64,000 bases of DNA from Basidiobolus meristosporus CBS 931.73 (GCA_002104905.1 MCFE01000217.1:60918-124917); one strand, 5' to 3'; shown: positions 1 to 12,704, counted from the first letter of the stretch. Notes: generated from the sequence alone by a model not told the origin. A program made the numbers and translations.

Positions 1-318
1 TATTATATTCACTAAAATTTAACTCATCTTTAACAAGGCTCCTGCAGCTACTCATATACATTTTGCCGGATCATTTGTAACCTAATTATTATTACCAATG
101 TAAGCTGTGGCTGATTACTCAATTCATTAGTTGATCATCACCCAATTAAAGCCAACTTAACATATCTTTGTCCATCTGGTAAGGATTTGCTGATTGGACT
201 GCTTACTAACACTACTAATTTGATAGATAATACTGATATACTGATATGTTTAACACAAAGCTAATTGAAATGACTTAATATTGCTCAAACTAAGACATTC
301 AAGTATCAGATCATAACA
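1..318. repeat. Long terminal repeat, truncated by window start
   Basis: This stretch matches the solo LTR at 3290-3658 over most of its length. The shared blocks include the aaggat-ctgatt-ctgct segment and the closing tcataaca. The window begins inside the repeat. A gypsy integrase relic lies to its right on the minus strand, so this could be that element's 3' LTR. That link is an inference from position. Confidence 0.6.
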
Positions 319-563
319 TTTTCCCAACTAAATCAGAGAGGGCTCTGCTGAATTTCTTTTCTTGTGTTTCAGTCTCTTGATGGTTCAGCATTGTCAATAA
401 GTGTTGCAAGCATGCGTCTGTTTCTATGAACTGTATCTTCTAATATATTTGCTTAGTTGCCTACTAGTTAGTGAGTTGTAAATAATCATTCTCTGATGAA
501 CATGAGGATTCATTTCAAGAAATGTGTTGGATATAAGGAACTTATCAAAAAGTATTGATAATG

Positions 564-1620
564 TCATTGGGTTTGGTTATGCGCAATCTCCTGGAATCTT
601 TGGTTTGCATGCATATGCTTGGGAAAATGGCTATTGTTAAGTAGTGTTGTGCACCCTAGCTCTGCAGGCAAACAGTGCTTAGTCATTGTGCTGATTCCAT
701 ATGTTACTGCTTCATTTTTATACTTGGTCAGCACTTTCCCAAGTAAACAATTATATTGCTCAGTAATTTCATTAGTTCTAGGCTGATAAGCAGAGGTTTT
801 TGGATGTTTGATCTGTTGTATTTCCAGGTAGGCTTCTAACATTTCTGCCATGAAGTTGGCTCCTCAGATAGATAAGATTTTCACAGGGCATCCAAACTTT
901 TTAAGTATCTCCTTGTATATGAAGCTTGTATAATAGTTTCCCTGAGTTCAAGGTCACTTAAAATAAGTATTCTTTGTGATAGAGTAGGTAAGTTCTGAGT
1001 GCTCTTCAACCTTGTCCTCCACTTCACTATATTCTTGGGCTTCAATATGGCTGAAGTTACTTGTTGACTGATGTACATATCTTCTTTGATGGCAGTACTT
1101 TGAGATGCACCTATGCTGCTGGCAATTGCACAATGTCCTTTCCTCAGGCATTCTTGCCAGCTGGGATTCTTCTACATAGTATCTATATTCATTAGCACTG
1201 CTTCTAGTTGCTTCTTTCATAGTGACTACAGCATCTCTGATTAGTCACTGTAGGCTTTCCAACCCTGGACATAGTTGAATCATAGTTGATGGCAATCCTG
1301 ATAGCTTCTGTGATAGTATCAGGTCTTTGATAATTCACTTATTGCAAGTTCTGTCTTTTGACTCATCACTGAAGTATTCAACTTGATCAAGACATTCCAA
1401 TCTTTCAATCTGCATGGACCATTCCTTACTGTCTGAGTGTCCTCAGCATCCTTCTTAGCAGTGTCTGCTGTTATGCAGGCTCAAAAGCATCCTGAGTTTC
1501 CAACACAAACTCATCCTATGTAGAGATTGTAGAGCACTCTATCATAGTGGCAGTTCTATTCTTGCTGTGTTACCACTGTAAAGCTGCATCTGCCAAGTAT
1601 TCACTCATTCATACAGTTCC
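564..1620 (-). pseudogene. Ty3/gypsy-type retroelement relic (gag and integrase fragments)
   Basis: Read on the minus strand, 564-900 encodes an integrase-core fragment. It has the fG.P..I...GANF and HPKTSAYQPRTNE patterns typical of Ty3/gypsy integrases. Upstream, around 1200-1560, is a gag-like stretch with EAIRIAINYDSTM, a pattern seen in gypsy capsid proteins. Protease, reverse transcriptase and RNase H are missing between them, and several stops and frameshifts interrupt the frame. It is a dead, internally deleted copy. A short fragment near 490-560 resembles the end of the LTR family seen at 5201-5570, so older insertions are nested here. Confidence 0.6.
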
Positions 1621-4290
1621 ATTCTCTCAAATATAAGACTGTCTTATACTTACATAAGTACTGACAAAAAGATAATAAAGTAGCACTGCATTGTTAAGTG
1701 TCAAACTGTTTTCCCCATGAACAAGACTAAATTGATGCAACATGGTCAGAGAAGAGAAAAAAGACCATGTAGCTATTATTGCTAGCCTCTCAGCCATGAA
1801 GCATGCCAGCAGAATAAGAACTATTGCAAGGATCATGACCAGTGCCTTGCTACACAAGTAATAGTTGGGCAATTATTAATTACTACTTTACCAACAATTT
1901 CAGGCCAGTCACCAGCTACTTATGCAACAGCACCTTGCCATACCTGTCACCCTGCACAAATTGTGTCAGATGAGCTTGTGATGCCACATGGCTCACCTCA
2001 ACCTTATCAAAATGGTCTGTATAGCAATTGCTCCAATGAAGAAGGCCCCTGGATTGACTGTGAGCCCATATCCCCTCAAGCAAGTACCATACATGAGCCC
2101 AGAAAAACACCAATATACAATGAGAAAATACCCTTAAATAATAACCAAGAATACTTTATGAGGCAAGTGAGCCCTGTATTCAATTACTGATGAATGCTAC
2201 AATGTTCTGGCCAGAGAAGTGGCATACTTCCACCAATACCAGCAATGGGAGCTTTGAGGATTTATTGCTTCTGATTGCCAAAGTGATTCCAGGATACAAC
2301 TTAAAAATGAGCCTAGTGCAAATAAAATACTATTGTGCAGTATCCTGTATGATCCTGGAACAAACCTAAAATGCAATGAGACAGAACTGTGGAAAGTGAT
2401 GCTATGGATACATTATGGAGCCAAGTGGGCCCAGAAGCCTACTTGCAGGTAAATAATATTAAATAAATGGCTTGTGTTAAATAACAATATTAATGGGGAA
2501 ATTGAGGATTTACTGTAAATTCTAGCCAAAATCCTTCTGGAATGCAACCTGCTATGTGTTTAGTACAAAGAGACAGCCATTGTATGGCTGGCAGTATATG
2601 AACCAGAGACTCTCCTGATAACAGCATGTGGCAACAGTTGCATTGGATTAACATTGGAAAATACTGCCATTGCACTGTGACTAACTTGTCAGGAATATCA
2701 CAATCAAAAGAGGAAATCATTGCTTACACCCTGTATATATTGTAGTTGCACCCTGTCTTAAAATGCTCATGCAGTCCAGCAAATAATGCAAAGCTATAAA
2801 ACACCCACAAAGTATCAATAAAGTACAAGCAATTTCAATAAATTTGATGTCAAATCTCACAAAAAACTAAGAAGCAAGGGTTACTTTGAAGCTATGTATG
2901 GCAATCTCTGTGACTTGGTACCTGCTCCATTCTCACTGACAAGTACCCTGCCTGCAAATCTTCCTTGCCACTGATACTTATCATGCCAAAATACCCATCT
3001 GTACCCATTGCAGGATGTGCTTTTTATGTTATCTAGCAGGATACTAGTAAATGACATTCATGTTAAAGAGCAAATTATAATCTGCATTTGTGATACCCCA
3101 ACCATCTGTAGGGTAGCCAGCTTTTCTGGGCACTATATACATTATGGCAGATTAATAGGTGAGATCCAGAAAATATGCTCCATGACTTATACACATAATT
3201 ATTTACCAGACACCAACAGTGGAACATCTCTTTCCACAGGAAGAATACACAGAAGTCAGCTTGCAACTGTAGCAAAGCTGTCAAGGTATTGTTGCACATC
3301 ATGGTACAAGGGCTGTAGAGAAATAGTTAGTTTAAATAGTGTTGTATTTGCTAAAACTTGAACTGATTTTTTTTGAGGATCCAGCAGCTTCTTAAATATA
3401 TTTTGCCAAATCAATTGCTGACTAATTTTATTTCCTAATGTAGGTTGTGGCTCATGATTTATACATTTGCAATATCATCACCAAATAAGATCCTACTTTA
3501 AATATCTATTTCTATCTGATAAGGATCTACTAATTAATCTGCTGACTAATGCTATTGATATGATAAATAACACTGATACACTGATAGGCTAAGCATATAA
3601 CTCATTGATTTGACTAAAAACTGATCTAACTTAAACATTCAAGTGGTATATCATAACAGTATAAGCCATTGGTCAGAATATTGAATTAATCAGAGACCGG
3701 ATATACTCAAGCTAGAGGGAATGTGCAATTACAAAAGTTTTCCACTGTGAGTAATGCATCTGAACTCTGATAATATCCCTATACTAATGGCTAAGTTGTA
3801 TATGGTGCATTTCATTCTTAAAGAGCCCTTTATAATAGCATATAACTTTGAATGAGCTAACAGTATAGGAAAGAGGATCCACTATACAGAGTATTTCTTT
3901 TAAGCTCAAGTTAATGGTCATATGGACATGTAACATTATAAATGCAAGAACTGGATGAGCAAGAATATATATCCTCATGTGGACTCTTGAAGCAATTTCT
4001 ACTAACAATACATTGAAGGTATCATATGTTGACATTGCATAACATGTTTTGAACTACTATACTAACAGTGTAAAGCTGCAGATGTAGATTGCTGCCACTA
4101 CTTCATCTATTTACTACACCAACTTATTTTTTTGCGGAAAATATTGGGCCTTACTTAGCCTTCCATTTCTCCTGAAGAGCAGATGTGAGGAAATGGAAGA
4201 TACTGTCATAATCACACAACATTCTTGACTTTTCATGATCTGGCCAAATCAAGTTGGTGAAGAAATCCCAGTTACTTCCAAAAAGCTCTA
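1590..4290 (+). mobile_element. Decayed tnp2-type DNA transposon, copy I (split by a solo LTR)
   Basis: The sequence is collinear with the better-preserved transposase at 14,600-17,490. Matching blocks are the non-coding leader near 1600-1810, the EPISPQASTIHEP region near 2040-2110, the C-x2-C region near 2500-2760, the YKQLRSKGYF equivalent near 2850-2900, and the segment after 3659 that resumes exactly where the LTR at 3290-3658 breaks it. Stops and indels occur in every frame, so no protein is made. The family resembles fungal transposons with tnp2 and DUF4218 domains (CACTA-like or Plavaka-like). I assign the family from motifs in copies II and III, not from this copy alone. Confidence 0.6.
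3290..3658. mobile_element. Solo LTR inserted in tnp2 copy I
   Basis: The 369-bp repeat begins TGTTG and ends ATAACA. It is flanked by gtat on both sides (3286-3289 and 3659-3662). The transposase sequence of copy I is interrupted exactly here compared with 15,930-15,960, where the two flanks are adjacent. The same repeat occurs at 1-318. The duplication reads as four bases, so it is less certain than the five-base cases. Confidence 0.7.
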
Positions 4291-4296
4291 CTATGT

Positions 4297-5060
4297 CTAT
4301 ATGAGTTTAAGAAAATCTTGTATTTGAAGGAAGGCACCTATATGCATGATCAAATCAGTTGGGACCCACCATAGTAAGCTTATATACAAAGCCATGGAGC
4401 CACTTAAAGTAGACCCTATCCAAAGAAGCTCATACAGTCCACCAAATATTGTGGAACTATAAAGCACCGCATTCAGCATCAATCAAGTGCATACATATCA
4501 GATATGTTAGATAGCAATCATTACAAGCAGCCAAGAAGTAAGGGCTACTTTAAAGATACATACTACCATTCCTCTATCTTGGCACTTGATGGATTCTTGT
4601 TGAGCAAATTCTCTACCGGCAACTCCTGCTGGCCACCAACCCAAATTGGCTACCTATCTGATGGTATCAGAGCAGAAATCCAATGGGAGTCTCACTGGCA
4701 TTGGGGCCCATATCTCTATCCAACCTGGATAGCTACCTGTGTTCATTTCTGATTGAATATAGCTACCTGTATTCATTTCTGATTGAATATATATGTTTCT
4801 AGCAGGATAACAGTATATGGCCATCATGCAAAAGCACATATTATTCTCTGCATTGGAGATAGCCCAGCCATCAGCAAGATAACTGGCTTTCCTGAGTATA
4901 ATGAATGGCATTGCTGTCAAATGTGTGAGATCTAAGGGACTCACTTTGTAACTTACACACCATACAATTACCCAAGCCCTGGCACCAAAAAAAGTATCTT
5001 TCTATGGAAAGAACATACAGAAGTCAGTGTACAATTGCAGCAAAGTGGGCATGTTTTAAG
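4297..5060 (+). pseudogene. tnp2-type transposase fragment, second partial copy
   Basis: This second partial copy lies in direct orientation after copy I. Positions 4504-4752 encode a readable 82-residue stretch with YKQPRSKGYFKD and NSCWPP. These match the YKQLRSKGYSED and RSCWPLILINLN region of the transposase at 15,420-15,570. A 27-bp direct duplication (gaatatagctacctgt...) lies at 4753-4791. The fragment ends near 5060, where it meets sequence also found around 22,970-23,085. Confidence 0.55.
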
Positions 5061-5200
5061 TCATTCCTAGGATTTGGAATGTAAGCAGAGCATTACAGCA
5101 GAAATACTTATTGAGTGGTGAATTTTAATGGAGTTACTCAATGAGTGTAGGGTTGGGCTTAATGTTAGTGCAGGGTATGGGGACTTATATAGGCCAATAC

Positions 5201-5570
5201 TGTTGAAAATATTGGACTAGTTGGTAACATTCTGCAGCTAAAAGTTTACTTAACAATTCTGGACTAGGCTTGGTCACTGTAGGACTAAATTACAGCTCTA
5301 ACTTTGCCACTTTGTTCAGTTGCATGATCTTATGATTATTCCTTTATAGTCAGGATCAAGTTAGCACCACTACTAAACATTATGTACTAACCCTGAAACT
5401 GTTACAGAATGCTCCTGAATATTGAGAAACCCTCCCTACTTAGTGTTACAGCTGTATTACTTCGACAAAGGTATAAATACTGAGCTGCTTTATCAATAAA
5501 CAACAGCTTAACTATCATCACTATTTCTTGATAAGTTCCTTATATCCAAATCACTTCTTGAATTGCAATA
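5201..5570. mobile_element. Solo LTR (family A) with 5-bp target-site duplication
   Basis: This 370-bp repeat begins TGTTGAAAATATTGG and ends TTGCAATA. The five bases aatac stand directly before (5196-5200) and directly after (5571-5575), a clean target-site duplication. No coding sequence lies inside. A TATAAATA-like element at about 5471 followed by AATAAA near 5496 fits an LTR promoter and poly(A) signal. A closely similar copy is at 8149-8517, and a truncated one starts at 23,086. Confidence 0.85.
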
Positions 5571-6050
5571 AATACAATTGGCAATTGGGTACAACTGAAG
5601 TTTCAATGGATATTAATCAATTTGTAGGCAGAAAAATATTGAGAAATTGTTGAGTCAGAAAGTACAGAGTGTGAAGCAGACGCAATAGCCTGTCAATGTA
5701 CACAAATGTAGGAGGTGATTGAGTGTGTAGGATCAGAAAGAGAGCAAATTGGCAGGGCGCCAATGAAAAGCCACTAACATATCAGTGAGATGAAAAATTT
5801 TGACCAAGGTTTTTTATGAAATCTGGGGTGCAATTATTTTTCAATGGTCTCTGCACAGTGCCCTGACAGGATCAGTACCTCTTAGTCACAGGACTTTGAA
5901 TTTGTGATGGCCTTTTAACAGGATCCTCACAATAACTTTTCATAGGAAAAAAAAGTTAAAGTTCTTACTGATTGATGCTCTTAGCCAAAACAGGCTGCAT
6001 CCCACAACAGCCAAGAAGAATTACAAAGTATGTAACAGCTATTTTCACAA
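5571..6050. repeat. Non-coding transposon-derived repeat
   Basis: There is no gene here. The stretch is a diverged direct copy of 23,160-23,515, including a gatgaaaaattttga block and a tttgtgatggccttt block. It partly recurs at 23,975-24,130 and 6560-6720. I read it as the non-coding end of one of the local DNA transposons. I cannot define its exact termini. Confidence 0.5.
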
Positions 6051-6057
6051 GAGTGAC

Positions 6058-6440
6058 AAGTGTTAGCCAGCTAAGCTACACTCCATTAAGGTGGATGAGC
6101 TTTCAGTGATTGGATATTTGTCTATCATAGCCATGATGTCCCCCATTGTAGACAGAGTGGAGTATCCACTAACAGATAAGGTATCAAGTTCAAGAACTTG
6201 CAAGACCATAGCAATGCCTTCAGTGGGACTTTTGAACACAAATAGGTACATCAAGAGGTTGCAGTACTTCTTCAAGTGCATTGCTCAAGATAAAATACTA
6301 GTATGTTGCAAGGACTTACTGCAAAGACTGGCTGATGACATACCAAACCAGGCAGTGCTGGCTGGTGACCAGAATATATGGGAATCAGTGAGTGAGAAAT
6401 TGCACAAAGCTGTAGAGTTTCCACCCAAATCATGAAAAAA
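6058..6440 (+). pseudogene. ORF-B C-terminal fragment (transposon-associated protein)
   Basis: A frame of 114 residues (6091-6435) matches the C-terminal part of ORF-B at 12,715-13,073 and 22,590-22,965. The order is VDRVEYPLTDK, then a CKTIAMPSV block, then RLQYFFKC, CCKDLLQRLADD and HKAVEFPP. It ends in a stop at the same place as the copy near 22,965. I do not recognise the domain. The upstream two thirds of the gene are missing here. It is flanked by the same non-coding repeats as the other copies. Confidence 0.5.
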
Positions 6441-6998
6441 AGGTGCTGTGGCAGAAATATGTATTAAAAAGTGGGTTTTAATGGGGTTATTTGTTGAGTA
6501 TGGAATGGGCTTGATATTGGTGATCAGTGCAGGGACTTGTTTAGGTCAGTAAAGCTGACAATTGAGTTTCAACTAAGGTTTCAATGCTGATAAGCCAATT
6601 ATATAGCATGAAAAGTAATAGCACTGGTTGAGTAATAAAGTAAGGAGTCCAAAAAGAGGCAATAGTCAATCAATGTGCCCAAATGTTGGAGGCAACTGAG
6701 CATGCAGGATCAGTAAGTGAGAGAGTTGGCAGAAAGCCTGTTATATTGAACTACACTTTCTCCTTTATAACTGCTACATTAATACCTTGTTTGCTGCCTG
6801 TTTGTCCCTGGCCAGCCCTCTCCTGGCTACTTAGCACTTCTTTGCCACTTATTTTGAGTTTTCAGTCCTGTTTGTGACAGGCATTTAAGGAAGCCACAGG
6901 CATCTATAATGTCAAATACCTCAATGCTACCTCAGCAGAGTGCTTCCTGAAGAGTACCACACTCTTTGCATGATAATACCACACTGGCAATCTGTTTT
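6441..6998. other. Transposon-derived non-coding stretch
   Basis: Positions 6441-6720 repeat the sequence found after ORF-B at 22,970-23,300 and at 5070-5200. Positions 6720-6998 contain a short fragment resembling the ORF-B middle section (compare 13,330-13,400). I see no complete gene. Confidence 0.4.
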
Positions 6999-7346
6999 TG
7001 TTGCAAGTGTCTTGGAGATATTGGAAGTGACTTAGAAGAACAAGTAGATTATATGGTTTTCACTTAATTATTTATTGAATGTAAAAGTAGTAATGATACT
7101 TTGACATATAATGTCATTACACTCACAGAGACAGGTTAAGGAGGGTCCCAACAACATGTGTGCAAAGTTTGGGGGCTGTGTGGACAACTTTGAGAATTTT
7201 CATCCTCTGGGTACCTGATATTTTGGTGAAAACATTTTAAGTAGATCCCAACAAGAAATTTGGTCAGTATTCCTTAGGATCCGGAGGTAATGATATAAGT
7301 GACCAAGTTAGATGAATATTTAGGTGGATTTTGAATTCTTATAATA
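6999..7346 (-). mobile_element. Copia-type LTR (3' LTR of a minus-strand relic)
   Basis: The sequence is the reverse complement of the copia LTR at 32,657-33,005 with many substitutions. It keeps the TGTTGCAAG end at 6999 and the diverged opposite end at 7346. It is followed at 7347 by ctcccactc, which on the minus strand is the GAGTGGGAG polypurine tract also seen before the LTR at 32,657. That places the element body to the right. Confidence 0.75.
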
Positions 7347-8700
7347 CTCCCACTCAGTTAAATATTCACACTGACTAGTCCTAATCTTGACCTAAGATAT
7401 TCAGACTTGTCTCTAGCTAATGGTTTGATAAATAGGTCTGCAATCATTTCATCTGAAGAACAGTGAACTAAGCTAGCTAAGTTATTCTCTATAGCTTTAT
7501 GTATGAAATAATGTCTAATATCTATGTGCTTGGTTCTAGCATGAAAAGTTAAACTTCAACCTATTCGTATACATCCTGGATTTTCTTGAAATAAACTAAT
7601 AGGCATTTTTGACATAGGCCTAAATCTGTACAAAGCTTTCTTAGCCACATTACTTCTTTTGTAGCTTCACAGGCTGCCGTATACCCCGCCTCTGTGGTAG
7701 AAAGTGCTATGGTTGGTTGCTTTCTTGAGTTCCATGAAGCTGCTCTTTTACAGTGAAGAAAAGTGTATTTGGTGGTAGTTCTTCAGTCTTCCAAGTTTTG
7801 TCCCCAATAAGCATCTGAGTATCCCACCAGATCCTCTACTGATTCCTTATGGGCTTATCTCAGGCAGATAGCAACAGCTCCTTTCAGTATCTAAAATTCT
7901 GCTCAACTGCTACAACATGATCAGATCCATAGTTCTGATTATGCTGGCTGACAACCCTCACTGAATATGAGATATCTGGACATGTGCCAAGCATGATATA
8001 AATCAGGCTGCCGGCCATAGATTGATAAGAAAAGTCAGGACTTTCCAATGGCACCAAGCTCTCTTGATTTGGTCGGCTTTGGACCAAGTCAAGGTTTGTC
8101 TCCATTAGGGTAGCTGCCAGTTTACAGTCTTCCATTTGGTACTTCTTTTGTTGAAATATTGGACTATTTGGTATCATTCAGCAGCTAAAAATTTACTTAA
8201 CAATTCTAGGCTAGTCTTAGTCACTGTAGGACTCATTTACTGCCTTAACTTTGCCACTTTCTCCAGATATATGATCTTATGATTATTCCCCTATAGTCAG
8301 GATCAAATTAACACTATTACCAAACATTATGTACTAACCCTGAAACTGTTACAGAATGCTCCTGAATATTGAGAAACCCTCCCTACTTAGTGTTGCAGCT
8401 GTATTACTTCTACAAAGGTATAAATACTGAGCTTCTTTATGAATAAACAACAGTTCAACAATTATCACTATTTCTTGATAAGTTCCTTGTATCCAAATCA
8501 CTTCTTAAATTGCAACATCTTTGGTATATCTTGAATATACTGGATTGACTTAGAGTGATAGTATGGGTACTTCTGTCTATGGAGAGCTTAATCCCTAAGT
8601 TGTAACTGAGTTCTCCTAGATTGCATATGTTGAGCTCATTAGATAGTGTTGTATTCAAGAGGAAAGTGCAATAAAACTCTTAAATGAGTTAACTGAGCCT
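7347..8700 (-). pseudogene. Copia polyprotein relic (reverse transcriptase and RNase H part)
   Basis: The minus strand encodes, in broken frames, the C-terminal third of a Ty1/copia polyprotein. RNase H motifs (TEAEY region near 7690, D-N-Q-G region near 7560) and the RT-RH linker (KYQMEDC, YQSMAGSLIYIM, CPDISYSV; 7884-8140) are readable. A further piece near 8520-8658 contains NLGELSY. A solo LTR at 8149-8517 splits the frame. Everything upstream of the middle of reverse transcriptase is absent. It is the same family as the element at 28,560-33,005 and is not functional. Confidence 0.75.
8149..8517. mobile_element. Solo LTR (family A) with perfect 5-bp target-site duplication
   Basis: The 369-bp LTR begins TGTTGAAATATTGG and ends TTGCAACA. 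The flanking five bases are tcttt on both sides (8144-8148 and 8518-8522). It sits inside the copia reverse transcriptase relic, so it arrived after that element. The better-preserved TG...CA ends suggest it is younger than the copy at 5201-5570. Confidence 0.9.
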
Positions 8701-8896
8701 GAAGAACAACTAAGTGTAGAATCCAGAATTGTCAAGAGTGACAGATATATTAGCAGAGGGGTTCTGGTCTAATATTGGACTTGTATAACATTGAGTGGGG
8801 CAACAAAGGTGACCGTGTTGGTTTGCTATGCAGGCTAGGCTTAGTGCTCTTGGGAGTGCTACATATGCTAAGCTTGAGCCAAAACTAGAGCAGATT

Positions 8897-9304
8897 TGTT
8901 GAATTTTTAATTTTGTTAGGGCACAATCTTAGTTTTGTCAAAAAACACACTAAGCTAAAAAGTTCAGTAAACTTTGTTTATACTTTTCTGATCAAGTGGA
9001 ATTAGTAACCGCCAAGTGACTGAACTAATTGAAATCTGTTAGGGTGTTAAGTGGTGCATAAGATAAAGAAAATTTGCATCATTAGTAAGCAGATATCTTG
9101 CCAACTGCTAAGTGGTTGGATAGATCTCAAATAACTAATCACTTACAAAGGCTTAGCAGATCAGTTGAGGACATAATGACCACATGAAAAATGATCAGGT
9201 GTGACAGCTAAAAATAGAATCTGAGTAGCAATAAAATAAACCATAACTGGTATTAGTTAAATTTGGGTTAGAGAAAATCAGGTAGGATGCTAGATTTTCT
9301 AACA
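8897..9304 (-). mobile_element. Chromovirus 3' LTR
   Basis: This is a 408-bp repeat with TGTTG at 8897 and TAACA at 9304. It is the reverse complement of the solo LTR at 30,415-30,801. It borders the chromodomain end of the Ty3/gypsy polyprotein on the minus strand, where a 3' LTR is expected. No second LTR is found at the other end of that polyprotein. Confidence 0.75.
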
Positions 9305-9339
9305 GAGTAAAATTGGATAAGGTTTAAATGTTGATGCAC

Positions 9340-12300
9340 AAGTTCACTTCCTCCCAGGAGAGGAGTTCTCAAATCTTCTTGGTTCCCTGGTGGCTCCAAT
9401 ACTGATCAATGATGGCAGCATTGTCAAATTGGTGTAAGGTTTGCAGGTGTAGTGCTTGTTGTCATGACCTTTCTGCTTGACTAAATAAAGGCAATTTGGT
9501 TCTTCTCCACCATGGTCAAAAATAGCTTCAACTTTATAGGATTCCAAAGTAACTGGGTCTTGAGATATAAGCTTCAGTAAAGAACTTGCAACATTTTGGG
9601 TATCAGTGCTCCAGTTTTGTCATGAAGTACATAAGATCCTCCAGTAGTACATCTGACAATTTTGAATGGGCCTTCATAGTTGGGATCAAGCTTAGGTTTT
9701 CTGATTGGATCTAGTATCATGGCATATGGTCCATCTGGGGAACTGTTGTTCCTGTGTCCTGATGTGTATATTGAAATCAACATTTGCTGCAAGGCCTTGC
9801 TTCTGGCACTGATAGCAGGGTAGAGAATGTTGGTAAGATACTCAAGTTGGTACTTTAGCTTATCTGTATTCAACTTTGCTGACTCTGTATTTATGCAGTC
9901 TCCAAAGTGGTTGTATCTCCTTCCAAACATTAAAGAAAATGGTGTTGATCCATGTAGTGCTTCAATTTTGGTGTTGATAGCATACTAAAAAGTGGGAATG
10001 AACTTGTACCAGTTCTTCTTGATACCTTTGATATATTTCCTGATGATGTTCTCTGAGGTGTGAACATGGCTTTCAGCAAGTCCATTAGCTTTGGGATGAT
10101 GTAGAGTGATCAAATAGTGATCAATGGTGTTACTCTGGCAAAGGGCTTTGATCACATGATTTACAAATTCTCTTCCATCATCCAATTGAACAACCTTAGT
10201 GAATCTAAAAAGGCAGAAGAGCTTGAAAAGTGCTTGTGCAATAGTGGCAGCATACTTGTCTGGGATAGCTTTGAGGAAGACAAATGTGTGCAGACATCCA
10301 CAATTACAAAGAGGTAGTGATTACTATCATCACTAGTGATGAAAGGTCCAGCTAGATCAATTGCAATATGATCCATAAGAAGGCTTGCATGATTGGGACT
10401 CAAAGGGTGTAATCCATGGTAGCTGATACTGTAAAGTAGACATTCTCTGCAAGACTTGACAAATTCTAGCCAGTCAGCTTTGATGTTTGGCCAGTAGTAT
10501 CCATTAGAGTGTAGCCTCTTCATAAATGTGTCAGCTCAAAAGTGACTAAGTAAATGACTTCTCTGTATCAATGTTTTCATTTCATTGGCATGAGGGATTT
10601 TTCAAGTTGCTGAGTCCAGTTGAGGAATTATTTTGGAAGTTGTAGTGTTCTTACTGATTAAGTCGTTAATCACATGTCTCTCCCAAGGTGAGGTTGGGGA
10701 AAGTCTTGAAAGGTGGTCAGGCAGGATGTTGAGGATTCCTGGGCTATGAACGACTTTTTATACATAATCAAGTAGGGTACCAAGCCAGTTGGAATGCATT
10801 GGAGTCAGAGTCTTTTGAGTGTGGATATAGACAAGAGCATGGTGGTCAGTGTACAGAGTCAAAGGGTTACCCTGTAAGTACTGATGAAACTTCCTCAAGG
10901 CAAAAACTATGGTAAGTAGCTCCTTCTTGGTGGCTGAGTAGTTTCTCTCAGCAAGTTGTAGAGATCTGGCTTGAAAAGGGATTCAGTGAGGTGAATTTTG
11001 GTCTTCATCCTGGTATAGGACAGCCCCTAACCCAACATTAGATACATCTGCTGCAACAGCAAAGGTTTTAGTAAAGTCTAGGTAGGATAGGCTGGGTGTT
11101 TGTGGGAGCAATTGGCAGAGTTACTCATATGCTTGGCCATGAGCCTTGTTCCAGGCTGAGTGAAGATCAGGACTATGGCATAATGCATCCAAAGGGGCAC
11201 TCAAGGAGGATATGAGAGGAATGTGTTCCCTGAAATAGTTGAATACTCCAAGATAATGATGGAGTTGCTTAGCACTGGTGGGTTTTAGCCACACTCTGGA
11301 ACTTGCTAGTAAGTGTCTTTAGGCCAAAGGGAGTTTCCTGAAACATCCATTGCATATTATTCCAAGCAAAGGCAGTTTTATGCTGATGATCAGGATGGTT
11401 CTGGAATTGTTGATATGCATCCTTCAAGTCCAATTTGGAGTATTCTTTTGCACCTGATATTGAGGAAAAGATATCCTGGATTCTTGGAATTGGTAATTTA
11501 TCATCATGGAGAAGTTTACTCAGAGGTCTAGGATCCCAAAAGGGTCTCTTCAGATTTAGATTTACATCAATGTCTTTCTTAGGTGCAAGCCTCAAAGGGC
11601 TGTTGAATGTTGGGCTGACAGGGGCTTGGGTAATAATTCCATTGTTAGCCTACTTTTGGACTTTGTCATCCACCAAGTGCTGACAAGAATGCGGAATTGG
11701 GTATTGTCTCCTTCATGTTGACTCACCAGGTGGGGTTTCTAGCATAACAATGCATTCTGGAGTAGTGCAGAAATTGTTCCTGGGTATGGCTTGGTTTCTT
11801 TCTATGGCTGGTTGAATATTCAGCTTACCCAATTGAGAATATGCTTGAAAAGTTGGGGCTGACTCCTCTGCTTCCAGATGGGGTGAGATAATCTCTGGAA
11901 TCTGATCCATTATGGGTGGCTGAGATTTAGGGATACTAGGATATAAAACTGGTAGTCTGCCTATGTGAAAGCCAAGTTTGGTGAAGGTGTGTAGACTAAT
12001 GACTACCTGAGGTCTGTCTGGAATATCAATAACTTCCATTTGATGAATTATAGTCATTGCGCCACAATGTATGCTGACTGGGTTGGTAATACTAATTCTT
12101 GGGTTGAGAGGTCCTTAGCTGCAAGTATGATTTTTCCTGGTTGCTTTTCTATTTCCAATTTGAGTTCTTTGACTACATCAGGTGATACAATAGAGTTGGA
12201 TGATCCAATATTCAGTAGTGCTACATATGCTTGGCCATTGAGTTTGAGTGGCACTTCTATAGCCTTTGGCCATGCAATTGGTTGCTTCTTTTCTGGAACA

Positions 12301-12700
12301 GTAGAAATTTTAGCCGGAATTTCAAAGAGGTTGTGATAATCTTGAACTGTAAGTTCCTCATATGCTTCCTCATACCCAGTCATTTCATTGGTTGAATGTT
12401 CATTTAGGATTGGGGTAATCTTTGCCAATATTGTAGAGTTCTTCTCTGGACAGGCAGGTGATCTATGTCCCATCTTTCCACATTCAAAGCATTTGTCATC
12501 AGCATATGGATAATCAGTTTTGGTATTTTGCTGCTTCTCTGATGAGTATCTTGACTTGCTTGACTGCTTATTGATGCCTTTGCATTCACTTGTAGAGTGC
12601 TAGCATCTGTCTTGATGCTCATAATGCTTTGTAGTAGTAACTTCTGTTTGATCACATGACTGCTCTCTTTTCTGGTTGCTACTGTATCTGGAGTAGTGTA
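9340..12700 (-). pseudogene. Ty3/gypsy chromovirus pol relic, 5'-truncated
   Basis: Read on the minus strand, the order is CCHC zinc knuckle (CFECGKMGHRSPACPEK, near 12,430-12,490), aspartic protease region (near 12,180-12,270), reverse transcriptase (SKLDLKDAYQQF, near 11,400-11,430), RNase H (ILPDHLSRL, near 10,720), integrase with a GPF..SDD block (10,160-10,520), an integrase C-terminal region (9574-9930) and a chromodomain (KVEAIFDHGGEE...YLVKQKGHD, 9440-9547). The last domain marks it as a chromovirus. The protease centre reads LLNIGSSN, where families normally have D-T/S-G. Frameshifts and stops occur throughout. Gag capsid and 5' LTR are missing. The upstream end joins ORF-B sequence near 12,700. 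Confidence 0.8.
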
Positions 12701-12704
12701 ACCC

